Source: Chlamydiota bacterium
GTDB lineage: Bacteria; Chlamydiota; Chlamydiia; Chlamydiales; Waddliaceae
NCBI GenBank assembly: GCA_011065005.1
Contig: JAAKFP010000102.1
Span: 1-8,001 of the forward strand
DNA length: 8,001 nt
Reading direction: 5' to 3'
The notes beneath the pieces were generated by a model. It saw only the letters and a list, made by a program, of their open reading frames with translations. It had not been told where the DNA came from and did no database searches. This document shows positions 1 to 6,218 of this stretch, piece by piece (the first letter of the stretch is position 1; each line of letters starts with the position of its first letter). Both the position numbers and the translations under genes were made by a program.

Positions 1-102
1 CCGGCGCTACCGCGCCTAATAATTCATCCCTCTTTATATTCTCAAAGTTTAGAAAAGGAAGAGGATATCAATATTAATTTTTGTCGAGAAAAACTTATGT
101 AG
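1..102 (+). CDS. Possible 3' end of an upstream gene (unrecognised)
   Basis: Frame 1 is open from the window edge to a TAG at 100-102, giving 33 codons that end in CREKLM. I do not recognise the peptide. A second plus frame is also open from the edge to a TAA at 75-77, so the open frame alone is weak evidence. A GC-rich inverted repeat (AGTC at 116-119 with GACT at 124-127) follows, with T-rich sequence some 10-20 bases later. That would suit the end of a transcript but is not a canonical terminator. The tail does not resemble the C-terminus of Kbl, the usual partner of Tdh. It may simply be non-coding. Confidence 0.2.
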   Translation, partial: PALPRLIIHPSLYSQSLEKEEDININFCREKLM

Positions 103-174
103 AACTGCAAGGACAAGTCCCCGGACTCCTAAATTTTATGCATTTTTGTGATGAGCCTCATCTCTTGATTTTGA

Positions 175-203
175 TTGAATATATAATCCATTTCCTATAT
201 AAT
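175..203 (+). promoter_or_regulatory. Sigma-70/sigma-66-type promoter for tdh
   Basis: A -35 box TTGAAT (175-180, four of six to TTGACA) is separated by exactly 17 bases from a perfect -10 box TATAAT (198-203). Transcription would start near 210, leaving a leader of roughly 20-25 bases before the tdh ATG at 233. A 13-base symmetric sequence, GATGAGCCTCATC (150-162), lies just upstream and could bind a regulator or be chance. Confidence 0.6.
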
Positions 204-232
204 AATTCATCCAATGTAACTATGGGTTATTA

Positions 233-1258
233 ATGAAAAGTATTGTAAAGAAAAAAAGTGAACCGGGTCTCTGGTTAGAAGATACTCCAATCCCCGAAAT
301 TAATGAGGAAGAAGTTCTCATTAAAATTCGGAAAACATCCATTTGCGGAACAGATCTTCATATTTACCGTTGGAACGACTGGGCGCAAAAAAATGTAGCG
401 GTCCCAACAGTTGTAGGGCATGAATTTGTAGGAGAAATCGTTAAAGTTGGACGTGATGTAAAACAGTTCAAAGTTGGCGACCGCGTAAGTGGTGAAGGAC
501 ACATCACCTGTGGGACATGTCCTAACTGCCGCAAAGGGCTAAAACATCTTTGCAGTCACACCCAAGGGATCGGATACCACAAACCTGGTTGTTTTGCGGA
601 GTACTTCTGCCTGCCCGCCCAAAATGTCTTCCGCCTCCCCGATTTCATATCAGACGACATCGCCTCAGTTTTCGATCCTTTTGGTAATGCTGTTCACACA
701 GCTCTGACTTTTGAACTCGTTGGCGAAGACGTCCTCATCACAGGAGCAGGTCCCATAGGAATTATGGCTGCAGCCATTGCTAAGAAGGCCGGAGCACGAA
801 AAATCGTTGTCACCGATATCAACGACTACCGTCTCCAGTTGGCAAAGAATATGGGAGCTACAGATGTGATCAACGTCAAAAAAAGTTCTCTACAAGATGT
901 TATGCCTGACTTAGACATCGAACACGGCTTCACAATTGGGATGGAAATGTCCGGCAATCCTCAAGCTTTTTCTTCCATGCTAGAAACAGCACAGCATGGT
1001 GCTCAGATCGCCCTTTTGGGGATACTCCCCCCAGGTACGGTGATCGATTGGGATCTTGTCATTTTTAAGATGCTAACGTTGAAAGGAATCTATGGAAGAG
1101 AGATTTTCACGACCTGGTATCAAATGGTCAATCTCATCGAAAGTGGTCTAGATTTACAGCCAATCATCACTCACGAATTTAAGCCTGAAGAGTTCGAAAA
1201 AGGGATCGAACTCATGAAATCTGGTAACTGCGGGAAAGTGATTCTCAATTGGTCTTAG
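233..1258 (+). CDS. tdh: L-threonine 3-dehydrogenase
   Basis: Cytoplasmic zinc- and NAD-dependent enzyme of the medium-chain dehydrogenase family. It oxidises L-threonine to 2-amino-3-ketobutyrate, which Kbl then cleaves to glycine and acetyl-CoA. The 341 residues equal the length of E. coli Tdh and align with it from the first residue, which fixes the start. Catalytic zinc ligands C38, H63 and E64 are present. The structural zinc cysteines C93, C96, C99 and C107 are in a [13 protein letters not shown] context. The Rossmann motif is GAGPIG at 171-176, with D195 in VVTDIN at the end of beta-2, as expected for NAD. The segment [14 protein letters not shown] is strongly Tdh-specific. No clear Shine-Dalgarno precedes the ATG. 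The kbl partner is not seen on the downstream side; the upstream side is largely outside the window. It is probably monocistronic from the 175-203 promoter. Confidence 0.96.
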   Translation: MKSIVKKKSEPGLWLEDTPIPEINEEEVLIKIRKTSICGTDLHIYRWNDWAQKNVAVPTVVGHEFVGEIVKVGRDVKQFKVGDRVSGEGHITCGTCPNCRKGLKHLCSHTQGIGYHKPGCFAEYFCLPAQNVFRLPDFISDDIASVFDPFGNAVHTALTFELVGEDVLITGAGPIGIMAAAIAKKAGARKIVVTDINDYRLQLAKNMGATDVINVKKSSLQDVMPDLDIEHGFTIGMEMSGNPQAFSSMLETAQHGAQIALLGILPPGTVIDWDLVIFKMLTLKGIYGREIFTTWYQMVNLIESGLDLQPIITHEFKPEEFEKGIELMKSGNCGKVILNWS

Positions 1259-1347
1259 CTTGACTTTGCAAGATTTTTGAACTCATCTGCAAAGAGAGAC
1301 TTCACCCAGCTAAATGTATAACTTATTTTTGCACAGTTCCTTAGAAC

Positions 1348-1376
1348 AAAAAAAAACGGCACCAAACGGTGCCGTT
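1348..1376 (-). terminator. Rho-independent terminator of the Inc-like gene
   Basis: A perfect 9-bp stem (AACGGCACC at 1355-1363 with GGTGCCGTT at 1368-1376) and a 4-base loop are flanked on the left by nine A residues (1348-1356). Read on the minus strand this is a GC-rich hairpin running straight into a T tract, 16 bases past the stop codon of the 1393-1797 gene. On the plus strand no T tract follows, so it should not terminate tdh efficiently by the same mechanism. tdh has no other visible terminator. Confidence 0.9.
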
Positions 1377-1392
1377 CATAAAGTTCTGTACT

Positions 1393-1797
1393 TTAAACCT
1401 CAGGAGAAGCTTCCTTACTACCCGTCGCTTTCTCAGGTATTAACCCAAGAATAGGCTTTGCATAGATTGTACCTTTGCCAAGCTGAGCTTGAGCTTGTGC
1501 ACGATTCCAGCCACTAAAATCGACTCCATTCTGTTTATCATCAGCAATTTTCTGAATGTTACCGGCCATACGGAACGCATCATACATTCCTGAGATAATA
1601 ACTAAACCAATGATGGCACCCACAGGTCCGGCAAAAAAAGAAGCCACAGCTGTGACAATTGCCAAAGCCACAATAGCAATTTTTGCTATATTGCATGCTT
1701 TACCTAGCCTCTTTGGGTCTTCGATTTTACTTGGATCTGAGAACACACTTTTAATATCTGAACCTAAGGCTTTTAAGTCATTAATTACACCACTCAT
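1393..1797 (-). CDS. Small Inc-like membrane protein, unknown function
   Basis: 134-residue protein that I cannot assign to a named gene. Residues 1-36 are polar. Residues 40-72 form two adjacent hydrophobic stretches (about 40-55 and 61-72) split by the turn AGPVG. Residues 73-134 are polar, with a Q/A-rich stretch (RAQAQAQLG, 99-107) and an acidic/Ser-rich end. There is no N-terminal signal peptide. This bilobed hairpin with cytosolic-type tails is the signature of chlamydial Inc proteins, which are exported by type III secretion and inserted in the inclusion membrane. The match is architectural only; an ordinary bacterial membrane hairpin protein is the alternative. The start is firm: GGAGG (1805-1809) lies seven bases before the ATG. 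It has its own promoter upstream and terminator downstream, so it is an independent unit between tdh and the copper ATPase. Confidence 0.8.
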   Translation of the reverse strand: MSGVINDLKALGSDIKSVFSDPSKIEDPKRLGKACNIAKIAIVALAIVTAVASFFAGPVGAIIGLVIISGMYDAFRMAGNIQKIADDKQNGVDFSGWNRAQAQAQLGKGTIYAKPILGLIPEKATGSKEASPEV

Positions 1798-1845
1798 TTT
1801 ATAACCTCCATAAGATTAATATTTGTTAACTGAGCATACCATAGA

Positions 1846-1874
1846 ATGATACACCAAACAAGAATAGAAATCAA
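1846..1874 (-). promoter_or_regulatory. Promoter for the Inc-like gene
   Basis: Read on the minus strand, TTGATT (1869-1874) and TATCAT (1846-1851, five of six) are 17 bases apart, giving a start near 1839 and a leader of about 40 bases. An overlapping second candidate uses TTGTTT (1856-1861) and an extended -10 TGGTATGCT (1833-1841), also 17 bases apart. A perfect AT-only palindrome, TTAATATAATATTAA (1880-1894), sits directly upstream of the first -35 and could act as an UP element or operator. Only start-site mapping could choose between the two. Confidence 0.5.
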
Positions 1875-1879
1875 AAATC

Positions 1880-1894
1880 TTAATATAATATTAA
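1880..1894. repeat. AT-only 15-bp palindrome
   Basis: TTAATATAATATTAA reads the same on both strands apart from the central base. It lies in a very AT-rich stretch (about 1869-1915) between the end of the copper ATPase gene and the Inc-like promoter. A further weak symmetric element (TATGT, AA, ACATA) lies beside it. Possible roles are a weak transcription end for the ATPase gene or an upstream element for the next promoter. In sequence this AT-rich, chance is possible. Confidence 0.4.
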
Positions 1895-1911
1895 TATGTA
1901 AACATAATATT

Positions 1912-4299
1912 TTAAATCCGTCGGGAATTAAACAGGACAATCAAACTGCTGGCCACCATGGCTGCAGCTGAAAAGATGGGAGAAAGATACCCACTGACAG
2001 CCAATCCGATACCGATCAGGTTGTAAAAGAAGGCCCAGAACAAATTTTGATAGACAATTCTATGACCCTTTGCAGCTAGAGATCGAATCTTGGGAACAAC
2101 TTGCAACCGATCGGTCGTCAGCATGATATCTGAGACCTGAATAGAGATATCTGTAGCCGTAACAACGGAAATTCCGATATTAGAGCCCGTCAAGGCAGGA
2201 GCGTCATTGATTCCATCTCCCATCATGCAGACAACCTCTCCGTTTTTTCTCAAATTGTCGATATAGTCCCTTTTCTCGAGAGGTGAACATTTAGACTTCC
2301 ACTCATCAAAACCGCATAGTCTTGCTACAGCCTGAGTAGAAGGTTCAGCATCGCCAGAAAGTAGGACGGTTTTAACAGGCTTTAACGAAGCGACAACTTC
2401 TTTTGCATGATCTTTGATCTGATCTCCAAGCGTTAGACAGGCAAGAATTCGATCATCTTTCGCAAAAAACACCACCGTAACCACCTGATCAATCACTTCT
2501 GTCACATGTATAGGATTGTTAATCTCTTTTTGTCGCATAAACTCTGTCGATCCCAAATAGTAAAAATTCCCGTTATCCTCCCCTTGGATACCCTTACCGG
2601 CGAACTCTTCGATATTTTCCAATTTCACTCCCCTCTCCACAATGGCCTGCGAAATAGCACAGGCAACCGGATGGTTCGACTGTGAAGCCAAACCTTTTAG
2701 GACTCTTCTCTCTTCGGTTGATAGGGAAGACAGACCTTCCAGCACATGAAATTGTCCTTCGGTGATTGTTCCTGTTTTATCAAAGATGAATACTGTTTCC
2801 TTTCCAATAAGTGTGAGACACCCCCGGTTACGAACAATGGCACCAAGGTTTGCCAAACCATTCAGGATTTGCGATTCCGCCAAAGGAGCAGCAATTCCAA
2901 TCGCACAGGGACAGGAGATCAAGAGAACAGATACAGCTCTCACCACACTTGACTCTATAAGGTTTCCATTCCAAAAGGATATCATTGCTGTAAGCGCCGC
3001 GATGACCATAACCAGAGGCACAAACCATGGGACAATGGTATCAACAGCTCTCGTGTATACTGTTTTATGACTGATATCCTGTTCGACCATTGTGAAAATC
3101 TTGTGAAGCGCGGTTTCCTCTCCGGTAGCGGTCACACGATAGGCAAGGCACCCTTGACTGAGAATCGTTCCGCCCAAAACGGCGCTTCCATTTTCTTTGC
3201 GAACAGGGATCGCCTCACCTGTCATCACAGACTCATCGCACGATCCTTTCCCTTCCACGACGACACCATCAAGAACAATTTTTTCTCCATTGAAGGCGAG
3301 CAGAATGTCTCCATGATCGATCTCCTTAATCGAAACAAACTTTTCCGATCCATCCTCAAAACGTTTTCGTCCCCGTTTTGGAATCGCCCTCGAAATTCGC
3401 AGTAGAGAATCTTTTGCTGAAAATTTCGCTTTCGATTCAATGATCTTTCCCAAAAGCACAAAAGTGATGATCACAGACATGGAATCGAAATAGACGTGTT
3501 TCCCCCCTTGGAAAAGCTCATATACTGACAAACCAAATGCCGTGGAGATTCCCATAACGATCAATGCTTCCATCCCCAGTATCCCTACTTTAAATCCCGT
3601 CCAAAATCTTCGTAGAATCGGCACCGCACAATATCCCACGACTGGAAGGGAAGCAGCAAAGGAAAGCCAGACAAAGAGTTTACTGTATCCGGTGTCATCA
3701 TAGGTGAAATAGGTTGCGTATATGGGATAGGAAAACATCATGATATTCAAAGAGAAGAAAGCCGCTACGATAAAACGAAGATAGAGATCGGAACTCATAG
3801 CTTTTCGCTCTACGCTCTGGAATATTAAAGGGGAATATCCTAGCTTTCGAATCAGTTCGAAAATCTTATCCTTAGAAATATGCCTTGGAGAGTACTCTAT
3901 AGATCCAAGGTCTGTCGCGTAGTCAATGACACAGTTTTTTACCCCTTTCTCCTGAAGGAGAGTCAGTCTAATGACCTCTGCGCACGAAGGGCACCAAAGG
4001 CCCTCCACTTCGATATGAATTTTCTCAAGTTCCTCATCGGGAGTTTTGCACTGTTTTTGCCGTATTTGTTCCAGAAGAACCGGATTTGAAATCAACCCAG
4101 AGCGTACTGCTTGCTGGAAAAGGGGGTTATCTCTGAAATTTTCACACTCATTTCGTACTGAAAGGATATTAAAGACCGCCTGGCATCCCACGCAGCAAAA
4201 AGCATGGCTTTCATCGAGTATAGGGTGCTTAGACACCTTGCAAGCACAGAGGGTACATATACCTCTGTTATTGTTCTGCACGATCTTTTCTGTTTGCAT
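1912..4299 (-). CDS. Copper-type P1B ATPase, FixI/CcoI/CopA2-like
   Basis: Inner-membrane heavy-metal pump of 795 residues, normal length for the FixI/CcoI/CopA2 group. The N-terminus has the cysteine cluster of this group (C15, C18, C20, C35, C36, C39), then an HMA domain (about 94-160) with CPSC at 103-106. Membrane helices lie near 172-198, 206-228, 240-263, 270-287, 422-443, 452-473, 749-770 and 771-790. The actuator TGE is at 360-362, the transport motif CPC at 463-465, the phosphorylated aspartate D507 in DKTGT, the SNHP histidine at 543, and GDGINDAP at 694-701. Y759-N760 and M781...S784-S785 in the last helices complete the Cu(I) signature. Family members supply copper to respiratory oxidases or export it, but no ccoS or other cytochrome oxidase gene adjoins, so the partner is unknown. 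The start is supported by AGGGAG (4305-4310), five bases before the ATG. The leader contains the 4363-4425 repeat. Confidence 0.93.
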   Translation of the reverse strand: MQTEKIVQNNNRGICTLCACKVSKHPILDESHAFCCVGCQAVFNILSVRNECENFRDNPLFQQAVRSGLISNPVLLEQIRQKQCKTPDEELEKIHIEVEGLWCPSCAEVIRLTLLQEKGVKNCVIDYATDLGSIEYSPRHISKDKIFELIRKLGYSPLIFQSVERKAMSSDLYLRFIVAAFFSLNIMMFSYPIYATYFTYDDTGYSKLFVWLSFAASLPVVGYCAVPILRRFWTGFKVGILGMEALIVMGISTAFGLSVYELFQGGKHVYFDSMSVIITFVLLGKIIESKAKFSAKDSLLRISRAIPKRGRKRFEDGSEKFVSIKEIDHGDILLAFNGEKIVLDGVVVEGKGSCDESVMTGEAIPVRKENGSAVLGGTILSQGCLAYRVTATGEETALHKIFTMVEQDISHKTVYTRAVDTIVPWFVPLVMVIAALTAMISFWNGNLIESSVVRAVSVLLISCPCAIGIAAPLAESQILNGLANLGAIVRNRGCLTLIGKETVFIFDKTGTITEGQFHVLEGLSSLSTEERRVLKGLASQSNHPVACAISQAIVERGVKLENIEEFAGKGIQGEDNGNFYYLGSTEFMRQKEINNPIHVTEVIDQVVTVVFFAKDDRILACLTLGDQIKDHAKEVVASLKPVKTVLLSGDAEPSTQAVARLCGFDEWKSKCSPLEKRDYIDNLRKNGEVVCMMGDGINDAPALTGSNIGISVVTATDISIQVSDIMLTTDRLQVVPKIRSLAAKGHRIVYQNLFWAFFYNLIGIGLAVSGYLSPIFSAAAMVASSLIVLFNSRRI

Positions 4300-4362
4300 G
4301 TATTCTCCCTATAATACCCCGCAACAACGGTCCCAATGGCGTCAATTTAAGGTGGAATTTTC

Positions 4363-4425
4363 AACGCAAAGACGCCAAGACGCAAAGAATTTAGGCTCTT
4401 CTTTGCGCCTTTGCGTCTTTGCGTT
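4363..4425. repeat. 63-bp inverted repeat of CTTTGCGTC type
   Basis: Arms 4363-4389 and 4399-4425 are 27 bases each and complementary at 25 positions, separated by a 9-base loop (4390-4398). Each arm is itself built from a roughly 9-base unit, CTTTGCG(T/C)C, repeated three times. Units of this kind occur as dispersed intergenic repeats in many environmental bacteria (recollection, not a search). It lies between the divergent ATPase and def promoters. From the predicted minus-strand start near 4421 it would be transcribed almost entire as a strong hairpin at the 5' end of the ATPase mRNA. It lacks a T tract and is not a standard terminator in either direction. Confidence 0.9.
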
Positions 4426-4427
4426 TA

Positions 4428-4456
4428 ATTTTATTTCTTAAGCTGACCATTGACAA
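4428..4456 (-). promoter_or_regulatory. Promoter for the copper ATPase gene
   Basis: On the minus strand, TTGTCA (4451-4456, five of six) and TAAAAT (4428-4433, five of six) are exactly 17 bases apart. The predicted start is near 4421, giving a leader of about 120 bases that contains the whole 4363-4425 hairpin. A closer -10-like TATTAT (4311-4316) was discounted because it has no -35 at a usable distance and would put the start inside the Shine-Dalgarno. Confidence 0.55.
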
Positions 4457-4484
4457 CGCCCCCCTGTGCATAAAAACTCAAATA

Positions 4485-4493
4485 TGTTATAAT
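4485..4493 (+). promoter_or_regulatory. Extended -10 promoter for def
   Basis: TGTTATAAT is a perfect extended -10 (TGnTATAAT) ending 33 bases before the def ATG. The hexamer at the -35 position (TGTGCA, 4465-4470) is poor, as is usual when the extended -10 is present. A perfect TTGACA at 4450-4455 is 32 bases away, too far to pair with it. The start would be near 4500. Confidence 0.6.
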
Positions 4494-4526
4494 CTAAATA
4501 GGAAATAACACAAAGTAAGTAGTTTC

Positions 4527-5060
4527 ATGAAATTACCCTTGGCATATTACGGAGATCCAATGCTCCGAAAGAAAGGTGTTGCTGTTGAAGTCATCGATGA
4601 CGAAATTCGACAACTGGTCAGAGATATGGTCGATACAATGATTGAACACAACGGCATTGGTTTAGCAGCACCACAGGTGCATCGCTCCCTTGACATTTTC
4701 ATCACAGCTGCTCCCAATAAACAGCCGGATGGTAGCTGGAAGCCTGGGGAACTTCGCGTTTTTATTAATACGAAGATTTTGTTTGTAAGCGAAGAGAAGG
4801 AATCTACATCAGAAGGCTGCTTATCCATTCCCACACTTTATGCCGAAGTAGTGCGACCTGTTAAAATCAGAATCCATGCAACAGACCTTGACGGAAACGA
4901 ATTTGAAGAAGAATTTTCAGGGCTTGAAGCCCGCGATATCTTGCATGAGAATGACCATGTCAATGGTGTTCTTTTTGTCGATCGGATCCAAGGAAAAGAA
5001 AGAAAAGAGATCGAACCCAAATTGCGGGAAATCAAAAAGACATATTATCAAAAAAAGTGA
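4527..5060 (+). CDS. def: Peptide deformylase
   Basis: Cytoplasmic metalloenzyme (usually Fe2+) that removes the formyl group from the N-terminal methionine of new proteins at the ribosome exit. All three family motifs are present: GIGLAAPQ (43-50), EGCLS (96-100, metal ligand C98) and HENDH (140-144, ligands H140 and H144, catalytic E141). Its 177 residues fit the usual size. The N-terminus MKLPLAYYGDPMLRKK matches the family start, so the ATG is sound, although no strong Shine-Dalgarno is near it (the closest purine run, AGGAAA at 4500-4505, is too far upstream). An insertion-like segment AAPNKQPDGSWKPGE (61-75) precedes the EGCLS strand. Its stop TGA (5058-5060) touches the secG stop on the other strand, so no terminator can fit between the two genes. 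Confidence 0.96.
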   Translation: MKLPLAYYGDPMLRKKGVAVEVIDDEIRQLVRDMVDTMIEHNGIGLAAPQVHRSLDIFITAAPNKQPDGSWKPGELRVFINTKILFVSEEKESTSEGCLSIPTLYAEVVRPVKIRIHATDLDGNEFEEEFSGLEARDILHENDHVNGVLFVDRIQGKERKEIEPKLREIKKTYYQKK

Positions 5061-5351
5061 TCATTCGGTCTCTTCGATCATTGGTAGTTCCCCTTCCGAA
5101 ACCTTTGTGTGTCCCACTGCCGCTGTCCAAGCGGAAAGCAAAACACAGCTAATAAGAAAAATTGCTGCCAACCAAGCAGTGAATTTCTTGAGCACATCAG
5201 CTGTTGCAGTTCCAAACAGGGAGTCCGTGGTATCTCCACCAAAAGAAGCTCCTAATCCTGTGCTTTTGCTCTCTTGGATAAGGATCACAAAGCATAGCAA
5301 AGCACATAAGAACATAAAAATAATAATTGCTGAAAAATATATAAAACTCAT
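5061..5351 (-). CDS. secG: Protein-export translocase subunit SecG
   Basis: Small inner-membrane subunit of the SecYEG channel. The 96 residues show the SecG layout: helix 1 (about 4-25), the conserved loop IQESKSTGLGASFGGD (25-40) and SLFGTATADVLKKFT (44-58), then helix 2 (about 57-77) and a short acidic tail. The glycine-rich GASFGG and SLFG motifs are diagnostic. It is the second gene of the tpiA-secG operon, with a 7-base gap after tpiA. Its Shine-Dalgarno AGGA overlaps the tpiA stop codon, which suggests translational coupling. No terminator is visible: transcription must run into the antisense of def before stopping. Confidence 0.93.
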   Translation of the reverse strand: MSFIYFSAIIIFMFLCALLCFVILIQESKSTGLGASFGGDTTDSLFGTATADVLKKFTAWLAAIFLISCVLLSAWTAAVGHTKVSEGELPMIEETE

Positions 5352-5356
5352 TTTTA

Positions 5357-5361
5357 TCCTA
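5357..5361 (-). promoter_or_regulatory. secG ribosome binding site overlapping the tpiA stop
   Basis: On the minus strand the bases TAGGA contain the tpiA stop TAG and the secG Shine-Dalgarno AGGA, five bases before the secG ATG. A ribosome ending tpiA therefore sits on the secG initiation site, which would favour coupled translation. Confidence 0.75.
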
Positions 5362-6138
5362 AATTTCGACGTTTATAGTCTGATAGTTCACAATTTGCAA
5401 AAAAGTATCTGCAGAAAGCGATGCCCCTCCCACGAGGGCGCCATCGATATCGGGTTGATCCATCAAAGAACGAACATTGTCTGGCTTGACAGAGCCTCCA
5501 TAAAGAATAGGAACAAGAGAGGCGGTCTCCTCCCCCCACTTTTTAGAGATAAAATTTCGACAAAATTGATGCATCTCCTGTGCTTGTTTTGGAGTCGCGG
5601 TATGTCCTGTTCCAATGGCCCAGACTGGCTCATAAGCAATGACCATACTCTTTAATTGCTCATCCGTTACCTCTGCCAAACTTTCGGAAAGCTGTTGCTC
5701 TAAAACTTGCTCTGTTTCCCCTTTTTCCCGCTCCTGAAGAGTTTCTCCGACACAAAGAATTGGCTGAAGCTTATCCACAAAAGCTTGTTTAACCTTCTTG
5801 TTGACAAATTCACTACTCTCTCCAAAAACGTGTCTCCGCTCTGAATGCCCCAGGATAACAAACCGAGCGCCTGCATCTTTCAACATCTTGCCAGCGATCT
5901 CACCAGTAAAAGCCCCTTCGCTTGCATCGTTCATGTTCTGGGCCCCAATGACAACAGATGTTCCCTGACATCGATCCGCGACAGGTTTAATAGCAGTGAA
6001 AGGAACAGCCAAATATACAAGGCTTGGGATGTTACTCACTGCTGGTGCCAGAGTCTGCACAAACTGTAGTGCTTCATCGATCGTTTTATACATTTTCCAG
6101 TTGCCAGCGATGATTGTGGGTCGAGTTGTCTTTGCCAT
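5359..6138 (-). CDS. tpiA: Triosephosphate isomerase
   Basis: Cytoplasmic glycolytic enzyme interconverting dihydroxyacetone phosphate and glyceraldehyde 3-phosphate. The 259-residue (beta/alpha)8 barrel has all active-site residues: N13 and K15 in GNWKMY, H98 in LGHSERR, E170 in AYEPVWAIGTG (loop 6 follows directly), and the phosphate-binding YGGSVKPDN (213-221) and GALVGGASL (233-241). The usual N after NWKM is Y17 here, outside the catalytic set. The start is backed by GAGGA nine bases upstream and by the match MAKTTRPTIIAGNWKM. It is first gene of the tpiA-secG operon, driven by the promoter at 6169-6197. Confidence 0.97.
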   Translation of the reverse strand: MAKTTRPTIIAGNWKMYKTIDEALQFVQTLAPAVSNIPSLVYLAVPFTAIKPVADRCQGTSVVIGAQNMNDASEGAFTGEIAGKMLKDAGARFVILGHSERRHVFGESSEFVNKKVKQAFVDKLQPILCVGETLQEREKGETEQVLEQQLSESLAEVTDEQLKSMVIAYEPVWAIGTGHTATPKQAQEMHQFCRNFISKKWGEETASLVPILYGGSVKPDNVRSLMDQPDIDGALVGGASLSADTFLQIVNYQTINVEI

Positions 6139-6168
6139 AAATAATATTCCTCTTTAAATTTCAGTGAA

Positions 6169-6197
6169 ATCATAACCCCTTTTTTAACAAAACTCAA
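6169..6197 (-). promoter_or_regulatory. Promoter for the tpiA-secG operon
   Basis: On the minus strand, TTGAGT (6192-6197) and TATGAT (6169-6174, five of six) are exactly 17 bases apart. The start would be near 6162, a leader of about 24 bases. It lies in the 80-bp gap after the DUF4143 ATPase gene, so tpiA need not depend on read-through. A 10-bp palindrome AAAGCGCTTT (6203-6212) followed on the minus strand by T residues may weakly end the ATPase transcript. Confidence 0.6.
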
Positions 6198-6218
6198 GAA
6201 AAAAGCGCTTTATTTGCA

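Noticed and set aside
136..210. Short minus-strand frame upstream of tdh (24 codons)
   Set aside because: No ribosome site, no recognisable sequence and it covers the tdh promoter.
4046..4441. Plus-strand 131-codon frame opposite the copper ATPase start
   Set aside because: It is antisense to a well-supported gene and runs through the repeat hairpin; no ribosome site or family match.
4450..4455. Perfect -35 hexamer TTGACA on the plus strand as part of the def promoter
   Set aside because: It is 32 bases from the def -10 and has no suitable -10 at 16-18 bases; its reverse complement region is better explained as the -35 of the divergent ATPase promoter.
5081..5145. Search for a terminator of def inside secG (hairpin CCGCT/AGCGG near 5121)
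   Set aside because: The stem is only five bases with no T tract following, so it is not a credible intrinsic terminator.
4876..5655. Plus-strand 259-codon frame overlapping def, secG and tpiA
   Set aside because: It is in another frame from def and antisense to secG and tpiA, all three of which carry complete family motifs.
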